Shown here: positions 42,304 to 52,475 of the stretch, one piece after another
Layout of the letters: each line of letters begins with the position of its first letter
How positions within the stretch are numbered: position 1 is the stretch's first letter
From: Minwuia sp.
GTDB taxonomy: Bacteria; Pseudomonadota; Alphaproteobacteria; Minwuiales; Minwuiaceae
Direction: 5' to 3'
DNA length: 58,516 bases
Assembly (NCBI GenBank): GCA_029213165.1
Contig: JARGNO010000020.1
Location: forward strand, 1-58,516
Notes under the pieces: model-generated
Seen by the model: only the letters and a program-made list of their open reading frames with translations
The model's database searches: none
Told to the model about the DNA's origin: nothing
Program-made: the position numbers and the translations under genes

Positions 42304-43095
42304 ATGGAATGGACTGACGACGGCATCGTGCTGTCCTCGCGGCGTCTGGGGGAAGGCGGTGCGATCGTCAGCCTGCTGACGGAGTCCCAGGGCCGCCATG
42401 CCGGTCTGGTGCGCGGCGCCGGGTCGAAACGCCTGCGGGGCGTCATCATGCTCGGGAACACGGTCCATGCCACATGGCGGGCGCGGCTGGCCGACCATCT
42501 TGGCACCATGCGTGTCGAACCCGCGGTCAGTCGCACCAACAAGGTTCTGGACGATCCGGTACGCCTCGCCGCGCTTGCCAGTGCCGCAACGCTGCTCGAA
42601 GGCGGCTTGCCGGAGCGGGAGGCCCATCCGGTACTGTTCCGGGCGACCACGATCCTGTTCGACGCCATCGCCGCCGCCACCGACGACTGGGTGGAGGCCT
42701 ATTTCGGCTGGGAGGTCGGACTGCTGTCGGAAATGGGTTTCGGGCTGGACCTGTCACGCTGTGCCGGGACAGGGGCAACGGCGGATCTGGGGTATGTCTC
42801 ACCGAAATCCGCACGTGCCGTTTCGCTGACGGCGGGCCAGCCCTATGCGGAGAAGCTGCTGCCCCTGCCACGCTTTCTGGTGGGGGGTCGGGGGCGTGCG
42901 GTGGCGAATCACCCTGCCACCGACTGGGCCGATGCCGCCGAACTGACCGGTCACTTCCTGGAACGCCAGGTTTTCCCCCGCGAAGACGGGGGCTTGCCCG
43001 CCGCACGCGGTCGATTTGTTGAGTTGCTCTTGCGTCAGAACACTACATCTGGTGTGTTGGGCGACAGATTGCCGGACCCGCCTGAAGACGCATGA
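42304..43095 (+). CDS. recO: DNA repair protein RecO
   Basis: A 263-residue RecO. N-terminal OB-fold opens WTDDGIVLSSRRLGEGGAIV and continues HAGLVRGAGSKR; the C-terminal helical domain includes YFGWEVGLLSEMGFGLDLSR. It loads RecA with RecF/RecR on single-stranded DNA. It sits 45 bases before parC on the same strand, a pairing often seen in alphaproteobacteria. The zinc-cysteine cluster seen in some RecO proteins is not evident. Confidence 0.92.
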   Translation: MEWTDDGIVLSSRRLGEGGAIVSLLTESQGRHAGLVRGAGSKRLRGVIMLGNTVHATWRARLADHLGTMRVEPAVSRTNKVLDDPVRLAALASAATLLEGGLPEREAHPVLFRATTILFDAIAAATDDWVEAYFGWEVGLLSEMGFGLDLSRCAGTGATADLGYVSPKSARAVSLTAGQPYAEKLLPLPRFLVGGRGRAVANHPATDWADAAELTGHFLERQVFPREDGGLPAARGRFVELLLRQNTTSGVLGDRLPDPPEDA

Positions 43096-43140
43096 CGCCT
43101 TGCGTCAGGCCCGGTCCCCCGACAAGGATATGCCTGCGCC

Positions 43141-45426
43141 ATGAGTGAACTTTCCCCGCCCGACAAGGAAAACGTCACCCCGGTCCCGCTCAGCGATGCC
43201 TTGAGCGAGCGTTATCTGGCCTATGCGCTGTCCACCATCGTGTCACGGTCCCTTCCCGATGTGCGCGACGGCTTGAAACCCGTCCACCGGCGGCTGCTCT
43301 ATGCCATGCGGTTGCTGCGCCTCGACCCGGACGCCGGCTTCAAGAAATGCGCCCGCATCGTCGGCGACGTGATGGGCAAGTTCCACCCGCATGGTGATCA
43401 GGCGATCTACGACGCGCTGGTGCGGCTGGCGCAGGATTTCGCCGTGCGCTACCCGCTGGTGGAAGGTCAGGGCAATTTCGGCAATGTGGATGGCGATAAC
43501 GCCGCCGCCATGCGCTACACGGAGGCGCGTCTGACCCGCATCGCCGAGCGCCTGCTGGAAGGCATCGACGAGGATGCGGTCGACTTCCAGACCACCTACG
43601 ATGGGGAGGAGAACGAGCCGCTTGTGCTGCCGGCCGCCTTCCCGAACCTGCTCGCCAATGGCGCGGCAGGCATCGCGGTGGGCATGGCCACCAACATTCC
43701 GCCCCATAACGCGACAGAGATCTGCGAGGCCCTGCTGTGGATGCTGGAGCGTCGCGCCGACATCCCGGAAGACGAGAGCCCGGAGGACCGCGAGAAGCGG
43801 GTGACCCGCTGGCATCGCAGCCTGATGAACCGGATGCCCGGCCCTGACTTCCCCACCGGCGGCGTCATCGTCACCGACCCAGCGGTGATCGCGGAGGCCT
43901 ATCAGACCGGTCGCGGTGGCATCCGCCTGCGGGCGCGCTGGGAGAAGGAACCCACCAGCCACGGCATGTACCAGATCCGCGTGTTCGAACTGCCCTATCA
44001 GGTGCAGAAGGGCAAGCTGGTGGAGAAGATCGCGCAGCTGATCAACGACAAGAAGCTGATGGCGCTGGCCGATGTACGCGATGAATCGGCCGACGATATC
44101 CGCCTGATCCTCGAACCCCGGTCCCGTACCATCGACGCCGATGCCCTGATGGAGCAACTGTTCCGCCAGACCGATCTGGAAGTGCGTTTCAACCTGAACA
44201 TGAACGCCCTGGACGCCAGCCGCACCCCGCGCGTCATGCCGCTGCACGACATGCTGCAGGGCTGGCTGGATCATCGCCACGTCGTATTGCAGCGCCGTAC
44301 CCGGCACCGGCTGGCGAAGATCGCCGATCGGCTGGAAGTGCTGGGCGGTTATCTGGTCGCCTTCCTGAACCTGGACGAAGTCATCCGCATCATCCGGGAG
44401 AACGACCGCCCGAAAGAGATCCTGATGGATCGCTTCACGCTGACGGAACGCCAGGCCCAGGCGATCCTGGACATGCGGCTGCGCCAGTTGCGCAAGCTGG
44501 AGGAACTGGAGATCCGCCGCGAGCACGACGAACTGACCGCCGAGAAGGCCGAACTGGAAGACCTGCTGGGCGACGAGGTCAAGCGCTGGGCCCGGATCAG
44601 CGACGAAGTGGGCGCGCTGCGGACCGAACTGAAGAAGCAGCCTGAACTGGCCCGCCGCCGCACCGGCTTTGGTGACGAACCGTCGGAGGAACTGGCGCAG
44701 GCGGCGGCGGAGGTGCTGATCGAGCGGGAGCCGATCACCGTCATCTGCTCGGAGAAGGGCTGGATCCGCGCCGCCAGGGGCCACATCGACCTGACGACGG
44801 AGCTGAAATACAAGGACGGTGATCAGGGACGTTTCACCTTCCACGCGCAGACCACTGACAAGCTGCTGGTCTTCGCCACCGACGGGCGCATCTTCACGCT
44901 GGCTTGCGACAAGCTGCCAGGCGGGCGCGGCCATGGGGAGCCGGTACGCCTGATCATCGATCTGCCGAACGATCAGGAGATCGTGGATCTGCTGGTCCAT
45001 ACGCCGGGCCGGAAGCGGCTCATCGCCTCCTCCGCCGGACGCGGCTTCGTGGTGGCGGAGGATGATGTGCTCGCCCTGACCCGCAATGGCCGCCAGGTAC
45101 TGAACCTCGGCAAGGGCGAGACCGCGCAGGCCTTCGTTCCCGTCACGGGCGACCATGTGGCCGTGATCGGCAAGAACCGGAAATTGCTGGTCTTCCCCCT
45201 CTCCGAAATGCCGGAGATGGGCCGTGGCAAGGGCGTCATGCTGCAGCGCTACAAGGATGGCGGCATGGCCGACGTGAAGACCTTCGCCGCCGACGACGGC
45301 CTCACCTGGACCGGCCCGTCAGGCCGCACGGGACGGGAGGAGGATTTCTCCGACTGGCTCGCCAAACGCGCCAGCGCCGGCCGCATGGCCCCGCGCGGTT
45401 TCAACAAGACGGGATTGTTCGCCTGA
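43141..45426 (+). CDS. parC: DNA topoisomerase IV subunit A
   Basis: A 761-residue type IIA topoisomerase A subunit. The catalytic tyrosine is Y126 in [11 protein letters not shown]. The helix-turn-helix around the quinolone region ([24 protein letters not shown], given here in parts) and a tower and coiled coil are intact. The C-terminal beta-pinwheel is shortened relative to gyrase and lacks the GyrA box, supporting ParC rather than GyrA. It decatenates daughter chromosomes with ParE. parE is not in the window. Confidence 0.95.
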   Translation: MSELSPPDKENVTPVPLSDALSERYLAYALSTIVSRSLPDVRDGLKPVHRRLLYAMRLLRLDPDAGFKKCARIVGDVMGKFHPHGDQAIYDALVRLAQDFAVRYPLVEGQGNFGNVDGDNAAAMRYTEARLTRIAERLLEGIDEDAVDFQTTYDGEENEPLVLPAAFPNLLANGAAGIAVGMATNIPPHNATEICEALLWMLERRADIPEDESPEDREKRVTRWHRSLMNRMPGPDFPTGGVIVTDPAVIAEAYQTGRGGIRLRARWEKEPTSHGMYQIRVFELPYQVQKGKLVEKIAQLINDKKLMALADVRDESADDIRLILEPRSRTIDADALMEQLFRQTDLEVRFNLNMNALDASRTPRVMPLHDMLQGWLDHRHVVLQRRTRHRLAKIADRLEVLGGYLVAFLNLDEVIRIIRENDRPKEILMDRFTLTERQAQAILDMRLRQLRKLEELEIRREHDELTAEKAELEDLLGDEVKRWARISDEVGALRTELKKQPELARRRTGFGDEPSEELAQAAAEVLIEREPITVICSEKGWIRAARGHIDLTTELKYKDGDQGRFTFHAQTTDKLLVFATDGRIFTLACDKLPGGRGHGEPVRLIIDLPNDQEIVDLLVHTPGRKRLIASSAGRGFVVAEDDVLALTRNGRQVLNLGKGETAQAFVPVTGDHVAVIGKNRKLLVFPLSEMPEMGRGKGVMLQRYKDGGMADVKTFAADDGLTWTGPSGRTGREEDFSDWLAKRASAGRMAPRGFNKTGLFA

Positions 45427-45615
45427 CGGAGACCGGGCAGGAGCAGCGCCCCGCCCTCCGGCAGACGCTCTCTTCTGTCGAGCGGTTGTTGGTGAACCGC
45501 CGAACGTGGCGGTCTTCTGCAGTGAGGGCGAAACCCTCCGCCATGTCGGCAACTCACCCGGCGCGGGCTGCATTGTCATCACGCTGACAAGGGCCGAGGG
45601 CCCTGCTGGCCTGGA

Positions 45616-48600
45616 TCAGAAGAAGTAGAACAGGGCATCGGGGTCGATATCCTCGAGACTGACTGACTTCAGTCGCAGTTCCTCGATCCGTCCTGAACCC
45701 CAATTCAATCTGGTGTGCTCGACCAGCAGGTCCTCACCATCCTGCGAGACGTTCAACTGATTCCGATGGAAGAATTCGTCGTCGAGCAGGATCTTCTCGC
45801 TACCGGCCTGAAAGTCAGTCAGGGTGACGCGTCCGATGTCCCGACCCTCGAAATGGAACTGGTCGATGCCTTCGCCGCCTTCCGCGATGGCGTTGCTGCC
45901 CTTCATGAGCAGGACATCATCGCCGGTTCCACCGAACAGGTGGTCATCCTCTCCTGAAGACATGATCCGGTCATCACCGGCATCGCCGTGAAGCTGATTG
46001 ATGCCCCGACCACCCGCGACGCTGTCGTTCCCCTCACCTCCGAAGACGACATCGTTGCCTCCTTCGCTACCGATGCCGCCTGACAGGACATCATCCCCCT
46101 TGCCGCCATAGAGAGTGTCGTCGTCATCCCGTCCATTCATGTAGTCATTGCCATCATCACCATGGAGGATGTCGTTTCCGTAGCCACCATTGATGTTGTC
46201 CGCGCCATCCCCCCCGAAGACGTTGTCATCGGACGGGCCTGACGAGATCCGGTCACGTCCCGCGCCCCCATAGATCAGGTCATCAGCACGAGCCGGGTCG
46301 CTGTGCTGGTGCTCGTTGGGATTTCCGGTGTTGATGATGTCGTCTCCGGCTCCGCCAAAGATTGTCTCGGCACCGTTCCGCGCCATGATCCAGTCATCAC
46401 CATCGCCGCCATCGACGAAGCTGCCGCGACCAAGGTGGTCGCGGCCGAGATAGGTTCCGGCCTTGATCAGGTCGTCCCCGGAGCCGCCGAACAAGGTGTC
46501 GTGTCCGTCATAGGCATTCAGGGTGTCATCGCCCTCGCGGCCTTCCAGCACATCAGCACCAGCCTTGCTCGTGAGGACGTCATCGCCGCCGTGACCAATC
46601 AGCGTGTCGTCCCCGTCAGTCGTGGTGAAATTGTCCTTTCCGTCACCACCCGACCGGAAGACGCCCGGGTTGGCCGACGGAACCGGATCGGCACCGCCAC
46701 TGCCCCCACCTGCGGGAACCGGTTCCTGTGCGCCATCCAGCAGGGCATCACCAGCAGTGACCAGATCCTCGACCGTCACACCCTGAAGCCGGATCGCGGC
46801 GAAGACTTCACCGCTGCCGATTGTAAGCTCCACCAGCACATCACCGGCATGAGGTCCATCCTCGACGGTCGCGATCCGGTAGGTGTTTCCGCCAAGATCA
46901 AGACGGTCCGTTCCGGCGACGTAGTCAAGGATCAGATGCTGCGGACCGCTACCGGACCCGGCGTACAGACCGGCAGTCAGGGCTGCCACATGGAAGGTAT
47001 CCGCGCCCAGGCCGCCGGAGACCATGTCCTGCGCGCTGCCATGGGCGAAGAACAGGTGGTCGTTGCCGGTTCCGCCCGAAAGCGTGTCCTGGCCTTCACC
47101 GCCGATGATCGTGTCGGAACCTTCATCGCCCGAAAGGCTGTCGTCACCGGTGCCGCCAATGATGCTGTCCGCACCATCACCACCCTCGACCCGATCATCA
47201 CCTGCCAGGCCGAAGACGGTATCATCGCCAAGTCCGCCGAAGACCACATCACCGTCGTCAACGCTGTCATCAGACTGGGACGCCTGTTGGCCGTCGGCCA
47301 TGACGAAGTCGTCACCATTTCCGGCCAGGATCGTGTCCGCGCCATATCCGGCGTCGATCCGATCATTCCCGTCGCCCGCGTCGATAAGATCCGCGTCGGA
47401 TCCCAGACGGTCACGCCCGCCTTCCAGCGTGTCATTGCCCGCCCCACCGATCAGCGTGTCGTTGCCATTGTTGCCAATCAGCCGGTCATCGCCTTCTCCC
47501 CCTGACAGGGAGTCATTGCCATTGCCGCCGTTCATCCGGTCCGCACCGGCCTCGCCAATCAGCGTGTCATCCCCTATGCCACCGAAAAGACGGTCGGTAT
47601 CATCGCCGCCTTCCAGCAGATCATCACCGCTCATGCCGAAGATCGAGTCCGCACCGCTGCTGCCCAGAAGTACGTCTTTGCCGGAATTGCCCTTGATCAG
47701 ATCGTTGCCGAGACCGCCATCGACGGTGTCGGCACCCGCGTCCCCATGCAGCAGATCATCGCCATCGCCACCGGAGATCTCATCAGCCTCGGAACCGCCC
47801 TGAATGGTATCCTCGCCCGTGCCACCGGACAGCATGTCCGCGCCTCGTCCGCCAACGATCCGGTCATCGCCGTCGTCGCCGTCCAGCAGGTCATTGCCCG
47901 ACTGGCCGAACAAACCGTCGTTGCCGGCTCCGCCCTGCCCCGCATCGTCACCGGCGCCACCGACGATACGGTCGTTCCCCTCTCCGCCCAGAAGGGTGTC
48001 GTCCCCATCATCACCTTTCAGTACGTCATCGCCCTGATATCCGAGCAGGCCGTCGTCACCATCGCCGCCGCGCATGTCGTCGCGTTCGCTGTTGCCGAAC
48101 AGCGTGTCCTGCCCGGCGCCGCCATCGACCAGGCTGCGGCCGGCACCGACATCGACGTGATCATCGCCATCACCGGCCCGGATGGTGTCATTGCCATCTC
48201 CTCCGTAGAGCGTATCTGCCCCCTCCCCACCGCGCAGCGTATCGAGCCCCGCGCCACCGCTGAGCAGATCAGCGCCGTCACCGCCGGACAGGACGTCGCG
48301 TCCAGCAGCCCCAAGCACCGTGTCATCACCATCCTGACCGTTGAGCCGGTTCCTGCCACCGTCCGTGTTCAGCCAGTCATCCCCGGCACCGGCCCAGACC
48401 CTGTCATCGCCGCTGCCGCTCTCTATCGTGTCGGCACCGTCGCTGGTGCCGATGATATCTGCACCGCCACCGCCGAAGACCTGATCGTCGCCTTCACCAC
48501 CCTCAATGCTGTCAGCCCCATCGCCCGCGCGGACCAGATCATCGCCGGTGCCGCCATCCAGGATATTGCCTTCATCACCACCGATCAGCGTGTCGTTGTC

Positions 48601-49308
48601 CGCGCCACCCGCCACGGTATCCCGACCCTCGTCAACCTGAACAAGGTCGTCACCTGCGCCGGCGTCAATCAGGTCATCACCACGCTGGCCCAGGATCGTG
48701 TCCGCACCGTCGCCACCGAACACCCGATCGTTGCCGTCGCCGGCCTGCAGCAGATCGTGCCCTGCACCACCTTCGACGGAATCATCCCCGGCGCGGGACA
48801 GGATCACATCATCGCCGTCGCCGCCGCGCAGCGTGTCACTGGCATCATTGGCGAAAAGCGTATCGGCACCGGTGCCGCCATCGACCAGGTTTGCGCCCGA
48901 TCCGGCATCGATCACATCATCACCCGCGCCGCCAAGGACCACATCATCGAAGAAACCGGTCTGGATCCGGTCGTTGCCCGACCCCAGACGCAGATGAAAC
49001 ACCTCCACATCCAAGCCGATATCGAGACCGAGCGCGCTGGTGAAGAAAGGATGGAACACAAGGTCGGATGCCGTGCCGGAAAGATCGATCAGGGCGGTAT
49101 CGATGCCAGCGCCACCACGCAGCACATCGCCCGTGTCGCCGCCAATCAGGGTGTCATTGCCTTCGCCCCCAAGCAGCGTATCGGCACCGGGACCGCCATC
49201 CAGCAGGTCGTCACCGGCCGTGCCCGAAATCAGATTGCTGCCCGCGTCGCCGACCAGAGGCGCGACAGCCTGGGTCAGTTCTCCGATACCAGATTCCCCT
49301 GCGGCCAT
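45616..49308 (-). CDS. Giant RTX calcium-binding repeat protein
   Basis: About 1230 residues, nearly all GGxGxDxLx nonapeptide repeats. The first repeat block spans about 15-750, then a non-repeat beta segment (about 750-880; HVAALTAGLYAGSGSGPQHL ... LDYVAGTDRLDLGG), a second repeat block (about 885-1145) and a C-terminal domain (about 1155-1230) ending DALFYFF, a hydrophobic tail typical of type I secretion signals. There is no N-terminal signal peptide and no enzymatic domain. Ca2+ would fold it outside the cell. The ATG at 49308 has GGGAG seven bases upstream; an upstream ATG at 49407 has none. No HlyB/HlyD/TolC genes lie nearby. Confidence 0.88.
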   Translation of the reverse strand: MAAGESGIGELTQAVAPLVGDAGSNLISGTAGDDLLDGGPGADTLLGGEGNDTLIGGDTGDVLRGGAGIDTALIDLSGTASDLVFHPFFTSALGLDIGLDVEVFHLRLGSGNDRIQTGFFDDVVLGGAGDDVIDAGSGANLVDGGTGADTLFANDASDTLRGGDGDDVILSRAGDDSVEGGAGHDLLQAGDGNDRVFGGDGADTILGQRGDDLIDAGAGDDLVQVDEGRDTVAGGADNDTLIGGDEGNILDGGTGDDLVRAGDGADSIEGGEGDDQVFGGGGADIIGTSDGADTIESGSGDDRVWAGAGDDWLNTDGGRNRLNGQDGDDTVLGAAGRDVLSGGDGADLLSGGAGLDTLRGGEGADTLYGGDGNDTIRAGDGDDHVDVGAGRSLVDGGAGQDTLFGNSERDDMRGGDGDDGLLGYQGDDVLKGDDGDDTLLGGEGNDRIVGGAGDDAGQGGAGNDGLFGQSGNDLLDGDDGDDRIVGGRGADMLSGGTGEDTIQGGSEADEISGGDGDDLLHGDAGADTVDGGLGNDLIKGNSGKDVLLGSSGADSIFGMSGDDLLEGGDDTDRLFGGIGDDTLIGEAGADRMNGGNGNDSLSGGEGDDRLIGNNGNDTLIGGAGNDTLEGGRDRLGSDADLIDAGDGNDRIDAGYGADTILAGNGDDFVMADGQQASQSDDSVDDGDVVFGGLGDDTVFGLAGDDRVEGGDGADSIIGGTGDDSLSGDEGSDTIIGGEGQDTLSGGTGNDHLFFAHGSAQDMVSGGLGADTFHVAALTAGLYAGSGSGPQHLILDYVAGTDRLDLGGNTYRIATVEDGPHAGDVLVELTIGSGEVFAAIRLQGVTVEDLVTAGDALLDGAQEPVPAGGGSGGADPVPSANPGVFRSGGDGKDNFTTTDGDDTLIGHGGDDVLTSKAGADVLEGREGDDTLNAYDGHDTLFGGSGDDLIKAGTYLGRDHLGRGSFVDGGDGDDWIMARNGAETIFGGAGDDIINTGNPNEHQHSDPARADDLIYGGAGRDRISSGPSDDNVFGGDGADNINGGYGNDILHGDDGNDYMNGRDDDDTLYGGKGDDVLSGGIGSEGGNDVVFGGEGNDSVAGGRGINQLHGDAGDDRIMSSGEDDHLFGGTGDDVLLMKGSNAIAEGGEGIDQFHFEGRDIGRVTLTDFQAGSEKILLDDEFFHRNQLNVSQDGEDLLVEHTRLNWGSGRIEELRLKSVSLEDIDPDALFYFF

Positions 49309-49828
49309 TGCCCTGCTCCCACACCCTGAAACACCACCCGGCGGTTGCACCACCTGATGCGGCTGAAGCGCAACAAACAGGCCAGAGAGAGGGGCAAGGT
49401 GATCCATGCCAGACAGTTCGGACCTCAGGCAGGGTACTGCTCTGCCGTGCCGCAGACGCCCCGCAGTCCGACCGTCCGATAACGGGCAACATGATTAATA
49501 TTCTGGAAGAACCGGGCTTTCTCGCAAGTTTCCGGAACCAGAACTCACCGTTTCAGGGGCGGATCTCCTGCGTGCCCGGTGATCGAAGCAGCAATCGATC
49601 CTGGTAAACACAACGAGTGCTTTGCGGTATCAGGGGGCTACACGTATTTGTGGACACCATGCCCAGACAATGTGCCAATATGGAACATTTCTGTTTGTGA
49701 AACATCTGGCCTGTGTGACAATCGGACAATGCTTCGGATAGTGGCAGGGTGCCTTGTCCGCTGCGGCCGGGCGATGACCACGATCACACTCAGGACAGGT
49801 GAGGCATGTTCGGCGGCACTTCGGAATC
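49309..49828. other. 520-base gap between RTX gene and NAD-kinase-like gene
   Basis: No convincing coding sequence: the short open frames on either strand lack family features. AT-richer patches near 49489-49510 and 49640-49700 contrast with the GC-rich surroundings and may include the RTX promoter. I found no strong hairpin or palindrome here. Confidence 0.5.
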
Positions 49829-50728
49829 TCAGTGACAGATGACCATGTTCAGGCATCTCGCGGCGATACCGATCTCGACCTCGACGCCCCAGTTGAAGGC
49901 CAGGAAGTCGTCTTCGATACCGTCCGCAAAGATCACTCCCCCATCATTCATCCGGGACATGACGGTCAGCGATGCCGGCGCGTCAATCAAACCCGCATTG
50001 ATCGAACATCCGGACGTGCGGCTTGGCCAGGGTTCACGTGCGAAGAAGGCTGCGGTCTGTGCATCCGGTTCAAATCTGAACTTCTGATCGGTTGCCGTCA
50101 TGATCGAACGGGCCCAGCCGGTCAGTCCCGTGCCCGTGGCAACGATGATCCCGCTCGATGACTGGAACTCGGTCTGGCCATCGACCGTGATCGCATAGCG
50201 CGCGGACTGATGCGAGTGGTGTCCGACGAAAAGTTCGTTGAGCGCCATCAGCACCCTGCCCTCGCCGAGTTTCGCCTGGACCATGGTCCGCGCGACGAAA
50301 TCGGCCTGTTCGCGCGACACATCCAGCAACAGGCGCGGCAGCATCGCGACATTGCCGGGCGTCAGGATACCTTCGGTCCGCTCCGGATCAGGACTCACGC
50401 CTATTACCGGCTGACCGTTCAGGTACTTTGCAAGATTCGCCACGAGCCCGTCCTGGCCCAGGGCAACAACGATGTCATTCTCGGCGAACAGGAAGCGGCT
50501 CAGGTCATCGCGCATGACGTGGGCGAAGGACCAGTCGGCGGGGACAGCGCGCTTGGCCGCCGCAAGCGCTGTCCCCTGGATCACATCGCGGGCTTCGACC
50601 TCCGCAATGTCCTGGCCGCGGCTCTGGAGGAAGAACTCCGCCTGCCCACGCGTCGCATGTGTATCCAGCAGCGCCGCATATTCGGTCGGCCGGGTCACGA
50701 TCACGACGCGTGGGTTCAGGCTGCTCAC
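49829..50728 (-). CDS. NAD-kinase-like protein
   Basis: A 299-residue protein with the fold pattern of ATP-NAD kinases but altered motifs. The GGDG loop reads GQDG (residues 91-94), the NE/D motif is kept as ALNELFVGHH (N164, E165), and the usual glycine/serine-rich GSTAYS segment reads GTGLTGWARS (199-208). It may phosphorylate NAD, bind it, or act on a sugar. The ATG overlaps the SPFH stop (ATGA), which fixes the start. Together with the NrtR-like regulator it points to NAD-linked function. Confidence 0.72.
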   Translation of the reverse strand: MSSLNPRVVIVTRPTEYAALLDTHATRGQAEFFLQSRGQDIAEVEARDVIQGTALAAAKRAVPADWSFAHVMRDDLSRFLFAENDIVVALGQDGLVANLAKYLNGQPVIGVSPDPERTEGILTPGNVAMLPRLLLDVSREQADFVARTMVQAKLGEGRVLMALNELFVGHHSHQSARYAITVDGQTEFQSSSGIIVATGTGLTGWARSIMTATDQKFRFEPDAQTAAFFAREPWPSRTSGCSINAGLIDAPASLTVMSRMNDGGVIFADGIEDDFLAFNWGVEVEIGIAARCLNMVICH

Positions 50729-51747
50729 TTCTTCATCACCTCTGCCGGGGCCAGCAACGTCCTCGCCTGACTGAACAGACCGGCCAGGGTGTCGGGCGAA
50801 ACAGTGAGATTGTCGACCTGTTTCAACTTGGTTGCGAACTCCTGGGCCGCGAGGGCGAACAGGACCGTTGGCGAGACATCGGCGAATGCCGCAATCCGGG
50901 CCTTCTCCATGTCCGCTGAGGCCTGCTCGACTGCCCTGACCCGCTTGGCCTCGGCCTCGGCAGCGATGATCTTGGCCCCGGCTTCCGCTTCCGCGAGAAT
51001 TCGGGAAGCTGCGGCCTGCGCCTCGGCCTCCGAGCGGGCGTTCTCATCTTCCCGCGCAATCAGGGCCTTTCTGCGGCTGGCAAGTTCGACCTTGTTGCTC
51101 AACTCGTTCTCGGCAATCGCGCGCTCCTTGTCCACGGCCAGTGCCCGGCGATTGAAGGTCGCCTCATCCGCCTTTTGCTGCAGGCTCTCGAACGTCGGGG
51201 CCTGCAAGGCGCGATAGAGTTCCGGGCTCGGGGTCAGACCGGCCACCCGTACATGCACGATCTCCAGCCCCATGCCCGTGAGGGTCGGATCATCGACAAA
51301 CCCGCTGTTGATCGCGGCCTGCAGGGGGGCCAGCCCCGCCTCCAGCAATTGCCTGACGTCCATGTGTTTCAGGTAGGTGTCGGCGAACTGCCGAACGAGG
51401 CCAGTGAGAACGGACTGGATCTGATCCTGCGGCTTGCTGACATGGCCGCCGCCGCTCAGATCGATGGTGAAGTCTACCCGGCGGCTGAGGACTTCCGCAT
51501 CCGTCACCCGCCAGAGCACCGAGCCCTGTACGGCAAGGTCCTGATAGTCGGACGATTGCCCGCGGATCATGAACGTCAGTTCACGGTCATCCATCGGCAC
51601 CTCCGCGATGGAAGCACCATTGGGACCGAACCAGAATGCCAGTCCCCGTCCCGCACGCCGCACTTCACCGTTCCTGAAGTACTGGATGTGGCTGGACGCC
51701 TCCGACCGCAACTGGTTCAACAATCCGAATCTCCTGATCTGTGCCAT
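50725..51747 (-). CDS. SPFH (band-7) domain protein
   Basis: A 340-residue protein with a stomatin/flotillin-type domain (about 30-200) and a long Ala/Glu/Arg-rich coiled coil (about 205-290; LASRRKALIAREDENARSEA and AEAEAGAKIIAAEAEAKRVR). It lacks the N-terminal transmembrane helix of FloT/HflK-type members, so it is probably soluble or peripherally attached. SPFH proteins form cages or membrane microdomain scaffolds. Nine bases separate it from the Nudix regulator, and it overlaps the kinase-like gene. Confidence 0.85.
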   Translation of the reverse strand: MAQIRRFGLLNQLRSEASSHIQYFRNGEVRRAGRGLAFWFGPNGASIAEVPMDDRELTFMIRGQSSDYQDLAVQGSVLWRVTDAEVLSRRVDFTIDLSGGGHVSKPQDQIQSVLTGLVRQFADTYLKHMDVRQLLEAGLAPLQAAINSGFVDDPTLTGMGLEIVHVRVAGLTPSPELYRALQAPTFESLQQKADEATFNRRALAVDKERAIAENELSNKVELASRRKALIAREDENARSEAEAQAAASRILAEAEAGAKIIAAEAEAKRVRAVEQASADMEKARIAAFADVSPTVLFALAAQEFATKLKQVDNLTVSPDTLAGLFSQARTLLAPAEVMKK

Positions 51748-51756
51748 GTCGTGTCC

Positions 51757-52455
51757 TCACTTTTCTTCCAAGAGTTCATAGAGTTCGGCGGGCCGATGGG
51801 CACCGGCCGGCGCGTAGTCTCCTGTGGCCTTGAGGAGGCCCCGACTGAGCAGTTTCCGGCGGAAAGCCGGCTTGGCCAGCGGGTGCCCCAGGATTGCCTC
51901 ATGCACCGTCTGGACGTCACGCAGCGTGAAACGCCGGTGCAACAGCCCGAATGCGATCAGCGAATAGTCCAGCTTGCCGCGCAATCGCCTGACCAGATCA
52001 CCCAGGATATCCGCATGATCGAAGGCCATGGACAGCGGTTGACCGGCTGCGTCCGTCAGTCTGGCCGGACCACCTTGTTCCCCCGGCCAGGTTGTATGGA
52101 GATGTGCAAGCATCTGGTCTGCCCCCGCAGCGACAGCGCCTTCCAGGCGGTCATGCGGGCAGAGCGCCAGATAGGCGACACTGATCACGCGACCGCGTGG
52201 ATCCCGGTTCACTGCGCCATAGGTGGCAAGTTGTTCGAAGTGCGCATCCCGCACCCCTGTCTTCGCCACAAGTACCTGCTGCACCGTCTCATCAAGGCCG
52301 CGTTCGGCATCCACGACCCCGCCAGGCATTGCCCATCCCGGGACATCATCATCCGGGCGACGCAACAGCAGAACCCGCATTGCGCCATCGATCACGGTCA
52401 GGATCGCCAGATCGACGGCAACGGTCAGTCGGGTGGGTGAAGAAATTGATCGCAT
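51757..52455 (-). CDS. NrtR-like Nudix transcriptional regulator
   Basis: A 232-residue protein with an N-terminal Nudix fold and a C-terminal winged helix. The Nudix helix (PGGVVDAERGLDETV, then QQVLVAKTGV) lacks the REUxEE catalytic acids, as in NrtR regulators that sense ADP-ribose rather than hydrolyse it. The C-terminal HRRFTLRDVQTVHEAILG, FRRKLLSRGLL and AHRPAELYELL match the NrtR DNA-binding domain. NrtR controls NAD biosynthesis genes in relatives. First gene of the three-gene operon; a 14-bp palindrome lies 27 bases before the start. Confidence 0.85.
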   Translation of the reverse strand: MRSISSPTRLTVAVDLAILTVIDGAMRVLLLRRPDDDVPGWAMPGGVVDAERGLDETVQQVLVAKTGVRDAHFEQLATYGAVNRDPRGRVISVAYLALCPHDRLEGAVAAGADQMLAHLHTTWPGEQGGPARLTDAAGQPLSMAFDHADILGDLVRRLRGKLDYSLIAFGLLHRRFTLRDVQTVHEAILGHPLAKPAFRRKLLSRGLLKATGDYAPAGAHRPAELYELLEEK

Positions 52456-52475
52456 GGCCTCTTGTCTCTGTTATT

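Noticed and set aside
43243-45156. A 637-residue open frame antisense to parC
   Set aside because: High-GC codon bias opens the opposite frame. parC has clear catalytic and domain motifs along its full length, and the antisense product has none.
45616-49308. Tandem repeats considered as CRISPR or satellite DNA
   Set aside because: The periodicity is 27 bases in frame and encodes RTX nonapeptides; there are no constant repeats with unique spacers.
46303-49329. Long open frames antisense to the RTX gene (400 and 527 residues)
   Set aside because: They mirror the repetitive GGxGxD codons of the RTX gene; the translations are low-complexity and match no family. The RTX frame explains the region.
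49309-49828. Short frames in the RTX upstream gap as small genes
   Set aside because: Best candidates (72-87 residues) lack ribosome sites, family motifs and typical codon bias.
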